A DNA stretch of 64,000 nucleotides from an uncultured beta proteobacterium (GCA_903889565.1 CAISYC010000066.1:62001-126000); one strand, 5' to 3'; counted from the stretch's first letter, positions 16,796 through 24,681 are shown. Translations and numbers: made by a program. Notes: generated by a model from the letters alone, not told the origin.

Positions 16796-17329
16796 CTACT
16801 TCTGCCCCGCGTGCTGGGACTTCAGCGTGTCGTAGCAGCCGTCGGAAATGTCCTGCTGATGATCGAGCAGGCAATCCATGATGCGGCCGCCGCCGCTTTG
16901 GATGCCGGCACAAAACTTTTGCACATCCTGCTTGCATCCCTGCGCGCTGTGCTGACTCTCCATGCGCGCCTTGAGGGCGTCATAACACGCGTCGGAAATG
17001 TCGTTCTGATGATCGAGCAGACAATCCATTGTTTTGCCGCCGCTGCCCCGGCTGCCGCCGCAAAACTTGCTTGTATCTGCCATGCAGGCGGATACGCCGC
17101 CCTTGCCGGGCGCGTCGCCCTCGTCGGCAGGCAACGATGACGGCAGCAAGGTCACGCCGCCCTGTTTCAATGGTTCGACGAACTGCAGTCCATAGGCCTC
17201 GCAGGGTTTGTCCACATACACCACGCCGCCCTTCGCATCTTTGCATTTGCTGATCGAACCGTCCGCCTGCGCCAGACCGGCCGCCACCAAAAGCCCCGTC
17301 AATGCGAATTGAAGGATCGAATGCTTCAT
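16796..17329 (-). CDS. Secreted Cys-rich repeat protein (DUF4124 plus GLG1-type repeats)
   Basis: An exported protein of about 177 residues. After a signal peptide (to about AQA) comes a DUF4124-like segment (ISKCKDAKGGVVYVDKPCEAYG). Two tandem Cys-rich repeats of about 40 residues follow, each with CxxDxxKFC, MDCLLDHQ-DIS and a further Cys. They resemble the GLG1 cysteine-rich repeat known from the eukaryotic Golgi apparatus protein and from some bacterial exported proteins. Disulfide bonding in the periplasm is expected; the role is unknown. The start is ambiguous between 17335 and 17329; 17329 gives better spacing to GAG. Confidence 0.65.
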   Translation of the reverse strand: MKHSILQFALTGLLVAAGLAQADGSISKCKDAKGGVVYVDKPCEAYGLQFVEPLKQGGVTLLPSSLPADEGDAPGKGGVSACMADTSKFCGGSRGSGGKTMDCLLDHQNDISDACYDALKARMESQHSAQGCKQDVQKFCAGIQSGGGRIMDCLLDHQQDISDGCYDTLKSQHAGQK

Positions 17330-17397
17330 GGTCATTTGCTCACGCCGGTGCCATTGTGGCATTGGCACCGGACGGTGCGCGCGATTTCCGGTTTCGG

Positions 17398-18096
17398 TTA
17401 GCGGTGTCTGGATCCGCCACCACCAGCCTGCCGCTGTTGTGCATTCGCCACGTTCTGGCGGTGATCGGCGTGTGCAAAGTCGGACCTGCGCTGATCCTGA
17501 CGCCCCTCGCGATGATCCTGTCGGGCCTCGCGACGATCCTGCCGCTGCTCGGAGCGGTTGGCGCGCAGATCACGCCGATCGGTTGAACGCTGGGCCTCGG
17601 CCCTGTTCAGGTTTTGACGATCCGTATTGACCGTGGACCGGTCCTGCTGGAGTGCTGCGCGCTCCTGCGCCGCGCCTGCCGTATTGCCGCTTCTCAAGTC
17701 GGTACGCAGGGCGCGCCGGTCCTGGTTGCTCTGCGCTTCCGCACTGTTCAGGCTGCTGCGATCCTGGCGCACAGCCTGATTGGCCTGGCGCAAATCGACG
17801 CGACCGTTGCCGGAAGGATTGCCGGCGGTGGATTGGCCGGTGCCTGACGACGCACCCGACGCATTTTGCCGGAACCCTGAAGACGGACCCGTGGAACTCT
17901 GACCGCCGCCTGAAGGCGTCCCTGTATTCGATTGCCCGCCGCCTGACGGCGTTCCCGAATTTGTCTGGCTGCCGCCGGACGGCGAACTGGTAGCGGGAGG
18001 ATTCGTGGTCGGCGGCGTCGTTTGCGCGTAGCTGACGCCAACCGAGGTACCAAGCGCGAGCCCACATGCAATTGCGATGAGTGTCTGACGATACAT
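17398..18096 (-). CDS. Secreted low-complexity protein, Gly/Ser linker plus Arg/Gln/Asp helical tail
   Basis: A protein of 232 residues with a signal peptide (to about YAQ). A flexible stretch rich in G, S, T, P and N (about 26-95) carries short GTPSGGGQS-type repeats. A highly charged Q/R/D-rich segment (about 98-215) follows, predicted helical with repeats such as LRQANQAVRQDRSSL and RRDLRANRSEQRQDR. No enzyme motif is present. The charged part is reminiscent of periplasmic envelope-stress proteins but is not close to a named family. A possible CpxR-like site lies about 91 bp upstream. Confidence 0.6.
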   Translation of the reverse strand: MYRQTLIAIACGLALGTSVGVSYAQTTPPTTNPPATSSPSGGSQTNSGTPSGGGQSNTGTPSGGGQSSTGPSSGFRQNASGASSGTGQSTAGNPSGNGRVDLRQANQAVRQDRSSLNSAEAQSNQDRRALRTDLRSGNTAGAAQERAALQQDRSTVNTDRQNLNRAEAQRSTDRRDLRANRSEQRQDRREARQDHREGRQDQRRSDFAHADHRQNVANAQQRQAGGGGSRHR

Positions 18097-18186
18097 GGCG
18101 GTCTCCAGTCTTCAATGACAGGAATGGCAAATGCCAATCTGTATACGGTCACAGTGTCTTGCGAAGTCGCCGTTGCACGGAATGGT

Positions 18187-18201
18187 TTTACAAAGTGTTA
18201 C
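18187..18201 (-). promoter_or_regulatory. Possible CpxR-like tandem site
   Basis: The minus strand reads GTAAC-ACTTT-GTAAA, one mismatch from the CpxR consensus GTAAA-N5-GTAAA. It is 91 bp upstream of an exported Arg/Gln-rich protein. No Cpx genes are visible in the window, so this is suggestive only. Confidence 0.3.
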
Positions 18202-18394
18202 ACCCCGTTTTGCAATCGATGTCCGCCGCACCCCGTCACATTGGAACTTGCGTGGCGACAAGTCTTGATCCGCGCTGATGGTGATAGCGGCAATTAGCGC
18301 GTAAAGCGATCATGTTGCTTTTTCAAAAAGTGTGGCGCCGATTAGCCTCCGTCAGATCGATCCGGTCACGAATTGTTCCGAGGCAACGGGATCA

Positions 18395-18419
18395 ACAAAA
18401 AACCCGCCGCAGCGGGTTT
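18395..18419 (-). terminator. Intrinsic terminator after the DUF883 gene
   Basis: The stem AAACCCGC/GCGGGTTT with loop CGCA is followed by a T-run on the minus strand. It lies about 40 bp after the stop at 18461 and closes the four-gene unit that starts at 19876. Confidence 0.8.
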
Positions 18420-18460
18420 GATGTTTTCATGACCTCGACTGCGCAGGTCGGGGGATCAGA

Positions 18461-18850
18461 TCATTCGGCGTTTTGATCGGCACCGGGCGCCTTGCGGCGA
18501 CCGAGCAGAAAACCAAGCACGACACCGGCTGCGGCAGTGACGCCGGCCGACGCCCACGGATTTTCGCGCACAAACGCTTGAGTTGACCGGGTTGCGCATT
18601 GCGCATTTGCCTGCACCGCACTGCGCGCGCGCCCGATCTTCGCCCTGGCATCGTCCAGCGTGCCCTCGAAACGGGAACGCAAGACGGCAAAACTCTCGAC
18701 CGAGGTTCCGGCCGCCTCGCGGATCAGCTGTTCGCCGTCCGCCACCACCGTTTTGAGATCAGCGATCAGTTTTTCCTTGTTGCTGTCATTGCTGCAGGTC
18801 GGCTGCGCCGGTGCCGCTGCATCCTGCATGATCCTGGTCTGGGTGTTCAT
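18461..18850 (-). CDS. DUF883 family (ElaB/YqjD-like) membrane-anchored protein
   Basis: A protein of 129 residues with a helical N-terminal part (KEKLIADLKTVVADGEQLIREAAGTSVE, LRSRFEGTLDDARAKIGRA) and the family's C-terminal motif VRENPWASAGVTAAAGVVLGFLLGRR, a glycine-rich membrane helix ending in Arg. ElaB/YqjD are C-tail-anchored inner-membrane proteins, ribosome-associated in stationary phase. It is the last gene of a probable stress operon with the DUF1328, lmo0937-type and glycine-zipper genes. Confidence 0.88.
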   Translation of the reverse strand: MNTQTRIMQDAAAPAQPTCSNDSNKEKLIADLKTVVADGEQLIREAAGTSVESFAVLRSRFEGTLDDARAKIGRARSAVQANAQCATRSTQAFVRENPWASAGVTAAAGVVLGFLLGRRKAPGADQNAE

Positions 18851-18889
18851 GATGAATCTCCAAATGGTCGAATTTAAAACAGCCCGGCG

Positions 18890-19051
18890 TCACCGCCGAA
18901 CCGACTTTCGCATTGCCGTCGCGATCAGCGCGAGCAGCAATACAACAAACAAAATGTTTTCGACGATGACGCCGTGCGCGGGTATCCCGCCCAGCCCCAG
19001 CGCCTCGGCCGCCGCCACCAGCGTTACTATCCCCGCGGCGTAGCACCACAT
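18890..19051 (-). CDS. DUF1328 (UPF0391)-like small membrane protein
   Basis: A short frame of 53 residues: start MWCYAAGIVTLVAAAEALG, then LGLGGIPAHG and a second hydrophobic helix ILFVVLLLALIATAM, ending MRKSVRR. Two helices around an L-G-x-G-G-I turn match the DUF1328/YtjA pattern, although the N-terminus is atypical. It lies 39 nt upstream of the DUF883 gene and 49 nt after the lmo0937-type gene. Confidence 0.7.
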   Translation of the reverse strand: MWCYAAGIVTLVAAAEALGLGGIPAHGVIVENILFVVLLLALIATAMRKSVRR

Positions 19052-19100
19052 GGTGCGCTTCGCTCGCTGGCCGGAGATGGACGACAGAATGGCGCCATGA

Positions 19101-19250
19101 TCAAACCGCTCCGCGGCCGCCGATCACGCGCAGCAGCACCACCACGATCGCGATTACCAGCAGCACATGGATGAGTCCACCCATGGTGTAGGAGGTCACG
19201 AGGCCAAGCAGCCACAGGATGAGCAAAACGACGGCAATGGTATAAAGCAT
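19101..19250 (-). CDS. lmo0937-type small membrane protein
   Basis: The frame encodes 49 residues: start MLYTIAVVLLILWLLGLVTS, then YTMGGLIHVLLVIAIVVVLL and RVIGGRGAV. The two-helix layout with a YTMGG turn is typical of the lmo0937/DUF5670 family, abundant in soil bacteria next to CsbD and DUF883 stress genes. Function unknown. It is the second gene of the unit starting at 19876. Confidence 0.8.
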   Translation of the reverse strand: MLYTIAVVLLILWLLGLVTSYTMGGLIHVLLVIAIVVVLLRVIGGRGAV

Positions 19251-19303
19251 GGGGTGTTCCCTTTCGTAACTTGCATTGAGCCCGCGACACGCGCAGCGCG
19301 CGA

Positions 19304-19876
19304 TCAGGGGTTGGCCCGTATCACACCGCTGACGATACGGACTTGATCACCGGCGCGAAACGCCGGTGGGTTGGTTTCATTGATCACGCGCCGCGAACCG
19401 TTGTCCATGCGAACAGTGACAGCGTAGCTCTTGCTCGTTTTGACGCGCTTTTCGATTTCATTCCCGCCGACTGCGCCGCCGACCGCGCCAATCACGGTCG
19501 CCACGGTATTGCCCCGCCCGTTGCCGATCTGATTGCCGAGCAAGCCGCCGACGACGGCGCCGCCGGCAGCACCAAGGCCGCTGCCCTCGCCCTTGCTGGT
19601 AATCTCGCGCCAGGATTCGATCACGCCGCAGTCTGCGCAACCGCCCGTGCCGGAGGCGTTGCCCGCCATATCTGCCGCGGATGTCGCGTAGAGCGGTTTA
19701 CCCGCTGCAGCCGCCTGCTTGTCCGGGATGGCGATCTCAGCGATGTCGGCGCCGCGCCCCATTGAGGTCGGAATCCAGCCCATGATCGCGCCGACGCCGG
19801 CCGCGCTGAACACGATCACTGCAATGCCGGCAACCCACATGAGAACGCGTGAAGACTGATCATTGCTGATATTCAT
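19304..19876 (-). CDS. Glycine-zipper 2TM-domain membrane protein
   Basis: A protein of 190 residues with an N-terminal membrane helix (about 11-34), a linker with a CADC pair, a glycine-zipper domain (GLGAAGGAVVGGLLGNQIGN, then IGAVGGAVGGNEIEKRVK) and a C-terminal beta segment (SYAVTVRMDNGSRRVI, GDQVRIVSGVIR). This is the SlyB/PcpY/Rickettsia 17-kDa antigen layout, but with an uncleaved N-terminal helix instead of a lipobox. It heads the unit 19876 to 18461, 63 bp from palindrome 19939..19956, with hexamer CACAAT at 19917..19912. Confidence 0.8.
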   Translation of the reverse strand: MNISNDQSSRVLMWVAGIAVIVFSAAGVGAIMGWIPTSMGRGADIAEIAIPDKQAAAAGKPLYATSAADMAGNASGTGGCADCGVIESWREITSKGEGSGLGAAGGAVVGGLLGNQIGNGRGNTVATVIGAVGGAVGGNEIEKRVKTSKSYAVTVRMDNGSRRVINETNPPAFRAGDQVRIVSGVIRANP

Positions 19877-19938
19877 CCTGATGTCCGTGCGACGGTGATT
19901 TGAACGCGTCGATTGTGTGCCTCGACAGCGTTCAAATC

Positions 19939-19956
19939 TGTGCGCCAGCGAACATA
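19939..19956. promoter_or_regulatory. Palindromic regulatory box (GTNCGC-N2-GCGNAC), copy 1
   Basis: TGTGCGCCAGCGAACATA has the perfect core GTGCGC-CA-GCGAAC. It lies in the divergent region between the glycine-zipper gene (minus, 63 bp away) and a Crp/Fnr regulator gene (plus, start 20139). The minus-strand hexamer CACAAT starts 30.5 bp from the centre, the class II activator geometry. Confidence 0.75.
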
Positions 19957-20138
19957 CATGCGCAAGTCGGTTGCTTTATCCTGCGGACGATGCGATAGTC
20001 CGCCCGCGTTGCAGCGAACTCCATCGCATCACGGCCACGCGCCCGCCGGCGGCCGATCGCGGCAACCGAATTGCACCGACGACTCCGCGTGTCGCCGCCA
20101 CGACGTCAACGCAGGCAACATTCACCGGAGTCCATTCG

Positions 20139-20849
20139 ATGCCAACGCAATCGCCACCGTACCTCGCCAATCATCTGCTCGCCGCCATGCCGCGCAGCGC
20201 CGCGAAAAAAATGTGCGCAGCCCTCGCGCCGGTCCGGCTGGTCTATGGGCAGGTGTTGTATGAACCGCTGGCACCGATCCGTTATGTCTACTTTCCAATT
20301 GACTGCCTCGTCTCGCTGCTCACTGCAGTCGATCGCGAGCGCAGTCTCGAGGTCGGCATGGTCGGCAACGAGGGCATGGTCGGCATGCCGATGGTTCTCG
20401 GCATCGGCGTCTCGGCCGTGCGCGCACTGGTGCAGGGCAGCGGCAGCGCGCTGCGCCTGAGTGCGACCCAATTTCGCAACGAGTTCGCAAAAAGCCCGCC
20501 GCTGCAACAAGCACTGTTCCGCTACACACATCTGTTGATGGCGCAGGTTTCGCAAACCGCCGCCTGCAACCGCTTTCACGACGCGGAGGCCCGCCTCGCG
20601 CGCTGGCTGTTGATGACCGCCGACCGTTTGCATGCGGACGAATTCCGTCTGACGCATGAATTTCTGGCGCATATGCTGGGCGTGCGCCGGGTCGGCGTAA
20701 CCATGGCGGCGAGCGATCTGGAGCGCAAAAAACTGATCTCTTACAGCCGCGGCAATATCCACATCCTGAGCCGTCGCCGGCTCGAGGCGGCCTCCTGCAG
20801 CTGCTACCGCATCGTGCGCGATCTGCAGGACAAAACACACGCCGCATAA
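20139..20849 (+). CDS. Crp/Fnr-family transcriptional regulator (paralog 1)
   Basis: A protein of 236 residues with a cupin-like effector domain (about 15-120), a dimerisation helix (about 122-160) and a winged helix-turn-helix (about 168-215). The phosphate-binding cassette of CRP is degenerate (GNEGMVGMPMVLG), and the N-terminal cysteine cluster of FNR is absent, so neither cAMP nor a 4Fe-4S cluster is expected. It shares TAACNR (Cys143), the recognition segment MLGVRRVGVT and the C-terminal CSCY (Cys220, Cys222) with the second regulator at 46008..46748. The start at 20139 has GGAG 9 nt upstream. Palindrome copy 1 lies 183 bp upstream, fitting autoregulation. Confidence 0.9.
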   Translation: MPTQSPPYLANHLLAAMPRSAAKKMCAALAPVRLVYGQVLYEPLAPIRYVYFPIDCLVSLLTAVDRERSLEVGMVGNEGMVGMPMVLGIGVSAVRALVQGSGSALRLSATQFRNEFAKSPPLQQALFRYTHLLMAQVSQTAACNRFHDAEARLARWLLMTADRLHADEFRLTHEFLAHMLGVRRVGVTMAASDLERKKLISYSRGNIHILSRRRLEAASCSCYRIVRDLQDKTHAA

Positions 20850-20885
20850 GCAGGCGCGCCGGAACAGGATGGCCGGCGCACGCAC

Positions 20886-20918
20886 GAAGACGCGCCGGCC
20901 ATGGGCCGGCGCGTCTTC
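20886..20918. terminator. 15-bp perfect hairpin between convergent genes
   Basis: GAAGACGCGCCGGCC, loop ATG, then the exact complement. It sits between the Crp/Fnr gene stop (20849) and the lipoprotein gene stop (20936). There is no T-tract on either side, so it may be a bidirectional terminator of weak class or an mRNA end stabiliser. Confidence 0.6.
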
Positions 20919-20935
20919 GAACGGCGACTGCTGCT

Positions 20936-21157
20936 TTATCTCTGCTTGCCGACCTGGTTGCCGATAATGCCGCCAACCGCCGCGCCACCGACCGTGCCGA
21001 TTGCACTGCCGCCAGTCAGAACCGCGCCGCCGACTGCGCCGACGCCGGCACCGATCGCGGTATCTTTGTCACGCGTCGACATGTCGCCGCAACCGCCAAG
21101 ACCGAGCAATACCGCCGCGGCCACCATGCTTGCCGTGATACCCATTTTCGTTTTCAT
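20936..21157 (-). CDS. Small glycine-zipper lipoprotein (OsmB-like)
   Basis: A protein of 73 residues with a lipoprotein signal (LLGLGGC, lipidation at Cys of GGC) and a glycine zipper (AIGAGVGAVGGAVLTGG, TVGGAAVGGIIGNQVGKQR). OsmB-type lipoproteins are osmotically and stationary-phase induced. It is probably the last gene of the CsbD-headed unit (22096 to 20936). Confidence 0.82.
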   Translation of the reverse strand: MKTKMGITASMVAAAVLLGLGGCGDMSTRDKDTAIGAGVGAVGGAVLTGGSAIGTVGGAAVGGIIGNQVGKQR

Positions 21158-21209
21158 GAGAGTGCCTCTTTGTCAAACCGCTGTTGTAAAACACGTGCGC
21201 CGCGATGCC

Positions 21210-21824
21210 TTACGACTGGCCGTAGCGCGCCTTCGCCTCCTTGATGCAATTGGTTTTGGCGTCATTCGCAAAGGTGTCGCACTTTTCCCTGGCGACCGCG
21301 TAATCCGCATTGCGCTTGTCGGTTGCCGCATCGTTACGCGCGGCTGCCTTCGCCTCGCCGGCCGCGACATTCGCCGCGCCGGTCTTCCGGGTGGCGGCAT
21401 CGTTGGCATTGGACGTTTTCAGCAATGCGGTGGCGTCGGCCTTGGCTGAAACACGGGCGGCTTTCGCTTCCTTGACGCAGACATCCTTGTCATTGCCAGC
21501 CTTGTCGTCGCATTTTTCGATCGCCACCGCGTAATCGCCGTCCGCTTTGGCGATGCTGACGTTGTAATGCGTTTTATTGGTCGGCTTGTAACCGTCATCA
21601 AGCTCCGCCTGGGCGACGTTTTTCCGGCCCATGGCTTCCGCCTTGCAGATGTCTTTGGCGTTGGCAGCGAACGAATCGCAGGCAGCGCCGGCGGTCTTGT
21701 AATCGGAACCGATGGTGCCCCTGGCCTTGTTGTAGTCGTCTTTTGACATGGTTGCCGCGGTCGCGGCGCCGCAGAAAGCCAGAGCGACAGCCGAAACCAT
21801 CGCCGCGAGTTTGAATTTGTTCAT
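21210..21824 (-). CDS. Exported repeat protein with paired Cys motifs
   Basis: A protein of 204 residues with a signal peptide (to about ATA). Three related segments follow with the pattern Y-x-x-A-x-x-x-C-D, then A-K-D-x-C-x-x-E-A (ACDSFAANAKDICKAEA, KCDDKAGNDKDVCVKEA, KCDTFANDAKTNCIKEA), joined by Ala/Lys/Asp-rich helices. Cys pairs nine to ten residues apart suggest a disulfide in each helical hairpin. The start at 21824 has AAGGAA upstream and replaces a longer frame from 21917. No named function; it lies between CsbD and the lipoprotein gene. Confidence 0.75.
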   Translation of the reverse strand: MNKFKLAAMVSAVALAFCGAATAATMSKDDYNKARGTIGSDYKTAGAACDSFAANAKDICKAEAMGRKNVAQAELDDGYKPTNKTHYNVSIAKADGDYAVAIEKCDDKAGNDKDVCVKEAKAARVSAKADATALLKTSNANDAATRKTGAANVAAGEAKAAARNDAATDKRNADYAVAREKCDTFANDAKTNCIKEAKARYGQS

Positions 21825-21877
21825 ATTGATTTCCTTGTTAGGTTGTTTGCGATTGCATTCACCGAAGTCCGGCCGCG

Positions 21878-22096
21878 TCAGTCGATGTGATAATTGTCTT
21901 TCATGCGCTTCTGCCATTCGTCGAGCTGATTTTCGGTTTCGTCCCTGGTCAGGCCGTAGGTCTCCTGAATCTTTCCGGCAAGGTGTTCGCGCCTGCCGGC
22001 AATGACGTCAATCTGATCGTCGGTGAGCCGGCCCCACTGCTCCTTGACGTTGCCTTTGAATTGTTTCCAGTTGCCTTCGATGCGGTCCCAGTTCAT
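21878..22096 (-). CDS. CsbD family stress protein (copy 1)
   Basis: A cytoplasmic protein of 72 residues matching CsbD: MNWDRIEGNWKQFKGNVKEQ, then WGRLTDDQIDVIAGRREHLAGKIQETYG and a helical tail. CsbD-like proteins are general-stress induced, abundant and of unknown activity. The start at 22096 has AGGAG upstream; the longer frame to 22264 would run into the palindrome. The box at 22248..22265 with GACAAT at 22226..22221 is its likely promoter. Confidence 0.9.
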   Translation of the reverse strand: MNWDRIEGNWKQFKGNVKEQWGRLTDDQIDVIAGRREHLAGKIQETYGLTRDETENQLDEWQKRMKDNYHID

Positions 22097-22139
22097 TGCT
22101 GCTCCTTGAGCTTGATTGACGACATTCGGCAACACCCGG

Positions 22140-22751
22140 CTACACTGCGCACTGCCATCCGGTTTCACGCGGCGGAGTTCGCGACAGCGGCTTGCCTGCC
22201 ACTGCGTTGCCGTTGAAGCCATTGTCAGCGCCGGCCTCGCGATTGACCGTTCGCTGGCGAACATACGTCAATACTTTTTGCAAACGCGGCGCCTGCCTGT
22301 TCCCGCAATGACGCCCGTATGCGCGGACGGCGATGACCATGAAGCAACAGGGCAGCAACCACAACAGCAGCATGCCTGCGAGGAATTGCCAACGTTGACC
22401 GTCTGCCTGTTCACGCAGAATCCGCCGGTATTCGGCGGCCACCAGCGCCGTCTGTTCGCCGCTGGTGTTGCCGGGGAAACTCAGCGCGACGCCGTTCATC
22501 ATGTAGACGACGCGCGAGACCGGCGACCATACCAGCGGGTCGCGCCGCGCCTTGCGCGCGACCTCCACCGCCGCCTCATCGCCACGCAGAATGGCCTCCG
22601 CTGCAGCCGACATTTGTGAAAGATATCGCGCATCCTCGGGCATCGTGTTTGCGCGCGGCAGGTTCATCCACGCCAATGCCGCGGCGATCACCGTCCACAC
22701 CAGCAGGAGCGCCGCCCACAGCGGCCACCACGTTCCGAATCGATTAACCAT
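22140..22751 (-). CDS. Membrane protein of unknown function between AI-2E transporter and CsbD genes
   Basis: A protein of 203 residues from the ATG at 22751. An N-terminal membrane helix (about 8-28), a helical periplasmic stretch (MPEDARYLSQMSAAAEAIL, VSRVVYMMNGVALSFPGN) and a second helix (about 138-160) are visible. The tail after about residue 165 is polar and Arg-rich and contains the palindrome of the downstream CsbD promoter, so it may not be conserved. No family recognised. It lies 77 nt after the AI-2E-type transporter stop. Confidence 0.55.
   Translation of the reverse strand: MVNRFGTWWPLWAALLLVWTVIAAALAWMNLPRANTMPEDARYLSQMSAAAEAILRGDEAAVEVARKARRDPLVWSPVSRVVYMMNGVALSFPGNTSGEQTALVAAEYRRILREQADGQRWQFLAGMLLLWLLPCCFMVIAVRAYGRHCGNRQAPRLQKVLTYVRQRTVNREAGADNGFNGNAVAGKPLSRTPPRETGWQCAV
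22248..22265 (-). promoter_or_regulatory. Palindromic regulatory box, copy 2 (csbD promoter)
   Basis: The core is GTTCGC-TG-GCGAAC, perfect and fully symmetric. The minus-strand hexamer GACAAT at 22226..22221 starts 30.5 bp from the centre. It lies inside the 3' end of the upstream gene and 152 bp from the CsbD start. Confidence 0.75.
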
Positions 22752-22828
22752 CAATGCATCTTCGGCCGTGCGCGATACGCGGTCTGTACGGCAGCGAGCA
22801 TTGGGCGCCAGCCAGCCGGCTTCGGCGC

Positions 22829-23980
22829 CTAACGTCCGAGCAGTTCGCCCAGTGCCTTCAGCGATTCGACGCGATCGCAGATGACCTTGGCAATGGCCAC
22901 CAGCGGCGCGCCCAACAGCAGGCCCCACACGCCCCACAGCCAGGCGAAAAACAGCAGCGCGATAAACAACACCGCGGCATTCACCCGCGCGAAACGGCTT
23001 TGCAGCCAGGTCATGAATACGAAGCCGATCGAGCCGGCGACCACGATAGAGGCGCCGGCCACCGCGAAGGCGTCGAGCAAGGAACCGAATTGCAGGAAGG
23101 CGGCGACGCCGGCGGCCACCGCAATGGCCACCGTGCCGAGATAAGGAATGAAATGCAGAATTCCGGCAGCCACGCCCCAGACGCCGGCCTGTTCCATGCC
23201 CAGCCCCTGGAAGGCGAGCCAGGTCATTACCGCCACCAACGCATTCGACGCCAGCATTGCCAGCAGATAACGCTGCACCTGCACGTCGATCTCCTGCAGG
23301 ATCAGCACGGCGTCTTTTTTGCGTGTCAGCGACGGCCCGACGAAGCCGACGAGCTTGCGCCGGAAGTGCGAGCCCGAGGCGAGCAGAAAATAGGTCAGCA
23401 GCAACACCATCGGCGTTTGCGCAGCGACCGTAACGAGCAGTGCCGATTGCGCCAGCGCGTAGTCGCGCAACCACAGCGACGGCTCGGCGGCCTTGACCAC
23501 CAGCACACGCGCGCCCGGTTTGGCCCCGGCGTCGGCGGCCGCGCCCTGGATTTCGTTGGCGGCGGCCTGCATGTTTTGCAGAGCGGTCGGATTGCCGTTG
23601 CGCGCATCGCTGAGGCTGAGACGCAAACGGCGCGCCGCCTCCGGCAGTTTTTCAATCATCGCCGTCGTCTGACCGGTGAGTGAAAATCCGATCCAGACCG
23701 TGCCGCCGATCAGAACCGCCAGCACCAGCGCCGCCGCTACCGCGCCCGGGACACGCCAGCTTTTCAACCAGTCGACCAGCGGGCTCAGCGTATAGCTGGC
23801 GAGGATACCGATCAGCAGCGGCACGAAAAACGCCCGCGCCAGATACAGCGAAGCCACCAGCGCGATCACCATCAGGATCACCACGGCGATGGTGAGGCGC
23901 GAATAACGCAGCGCGCGCACACCTGCCTCGGCAATCACGGTGGCGCTCGGCGCAGCCGGTTCGACGACGGGAGCGCTCAT
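22829..23980 (-). CDS. AI-2E family transporter (PerM/YdiK type)
   Basis: An inner-membrane protein of 383 residues with about eight membrane segments, an amphipathic cytoplasmic stretch (about 60-150) and the family motif of two hydrophobic blocks separated by HFIPYLGTVAIAVAAGVAAF. Family members export diverse small solutes or act as Na+/H+ antiporters; only some move autoinducer-2. The start at 23980 has GGAGG 9 nt upstream. It follows the BON lipoprotein gene by 40 nt, probably one operon. Confidence 0.88.
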   Translation of the reverse strand: MSAPVVEPAAPSATVIAEAGVRALRYSRLTIAVVILMVIALVASLYLARAFFVPLLIGILASYTLSPLVDWLKSWRVPGAVAAALVLAVLIGGTVWIGFSLTGQTTAMIEKLPEAARRLRLSLSDARNGNPTALQNMQAAANEIQGAAADAGAKPGARVLVVKAAEPSLWLRDYALAQSALLVTVAAQTPMVLLLTYFLLASGSHFRRKLVGFVGPSLTRKKDAVLILQEIDVQVQRYLLAMLASNALVAVMTWLAFQGLGMEQAGVWGVAAGILHFIPYLGTVAIAVAAGVAAFLQFGSLLDAFAVAGASIVVAGSIGFVFMTWLQSRFARVNAAVLFIALLFFAWLWGVWGLLLGAPLVAIAKVICDRVESLKALGELLGR

Positions 23981-24019
23981 CACCGGCTGCCTCCGCGCAT
24001 AGCGGCGGCTTTCACGGCC

Positions 24020-24598
24020 TTACTTCTTGAGGCTCATCTGATTGTCGACGCTCTTCACGCCCTTGATACCGCGCGTCACTTCGAGCGCGCGGTCGATCTG
24101 CCCGGGATTGTTGACGAAACCGCTCAGTTGCACGGCGCCTTTGCGCGTCTTTACCGCAATGTCGCCGCTCTTGACGTCGGCATCGGCGAGCAGCGCAGTC
24201 TTGACCTGTGCCGTCACGATATCGTCGTCGACTTCATTGCCGAGCGTGGTCGGCGTGCCTTTCAATACCACGTTGTTTTCGATGCCCTTGACGCCCGCGA
24301 CGCCGCGCGTCACCTCGATCGCACGATCGATCTGCGGCTGGTTGGCGACAAAGCCGCTTAATTGCACCTCGCCATTGCGCGTTTCTACCTTGAATTCGAA
24401 GCTGCGCACGACTTCGTCGGCGAACAAGGCGGCCTTGACCCGCGCCGTCACCACACTGTCGTCGATGTCGGTGCCGACCGACACCGCAGGCGGCCGCGCG
24501 CCCGTGGTGTCGGGCGCCTTGCTGCAAGCCGCAAGCGTCAACAGCGTTGCCCCAAGCAGTGCTGCGGGTGTCAATAACGAATGGCGGCAGCGTGTCAT
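24020..24598 (-). CDS. BON-domain lipoprotein (two BON domains, OsmY-like)
   Basis: A protein of 192 residues with a lipoprotein signal (LLTLAAC, lipidation Cys about residue 25) and two BON domains. Each has the pattern D-D-x-V-T-A-x-V-K-x-A-L, then G-x-V-Q-L-S-G-F-V and a helix ending in G-V-K-x-x-x-N. BON domains bind phospholipid surfaces; OsmY-like proteins protect the envelope in osmotic stress. The start at 24598 gives a normal signal. Palindrome 24666..24681 lies 68 bp upstream. Confidence 0.9.
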   Translation of the reverse strand: MTRCRHSLLTPAALLGATLLTLAACSKAPDTTGARPPAVSVGTDIDDSVVTARVKAALFADEVVRSFEFKVETRNGEVQLSGFVANQPQIDRAIEVTRGVAGVKGIENNVVLKGTPTTLGNEVDDDIVTAQVKTALLADADVKSGDIAVKTRKGAVQLSGFVNNPGQIDRALEVTRGIKGVKSVDNQMSLKK

Positions 24599-24665
24599 CG
24601 GAATCTTTCGTGTCCGGCGGGCGGGTGGAGTTGGGCGAACCATCCCCGATTCGGCCGGAATTCTC

Positions 24666-24681
24666 TGTGCGCTAGCGCACG
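24666..24681. promoter_or_regulatory. Palindromic regulatory box, copy 3 (divergent BON / glucan synthase)
   Basis: TGTGCGC-TA-GCGCACG is a perfect core and a 14-bp perfect palindrome. It sits between the divergent BON gene (68 bp) and the cyclic glucan synthase (152 bp). The plus-strand hexamer CAACAT (24703..24708) has the right spacing; the minus-strand equivalent is weaker, so the glucan synthase may be the main target. Confidence 0.7.

Larger units (their letters stand above)
18097..18460. other. Gene-free region with a promoter and a terminator
   Basis: This 364-bp stretch contains no convincing gene. It holds the upstream region of the secreted low-complexity gene, with a CpxR-like tandem site at 18187..18201, and at its right end the terminator of the DUF883 operon (18395..18419). 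Confidence 0.6.
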
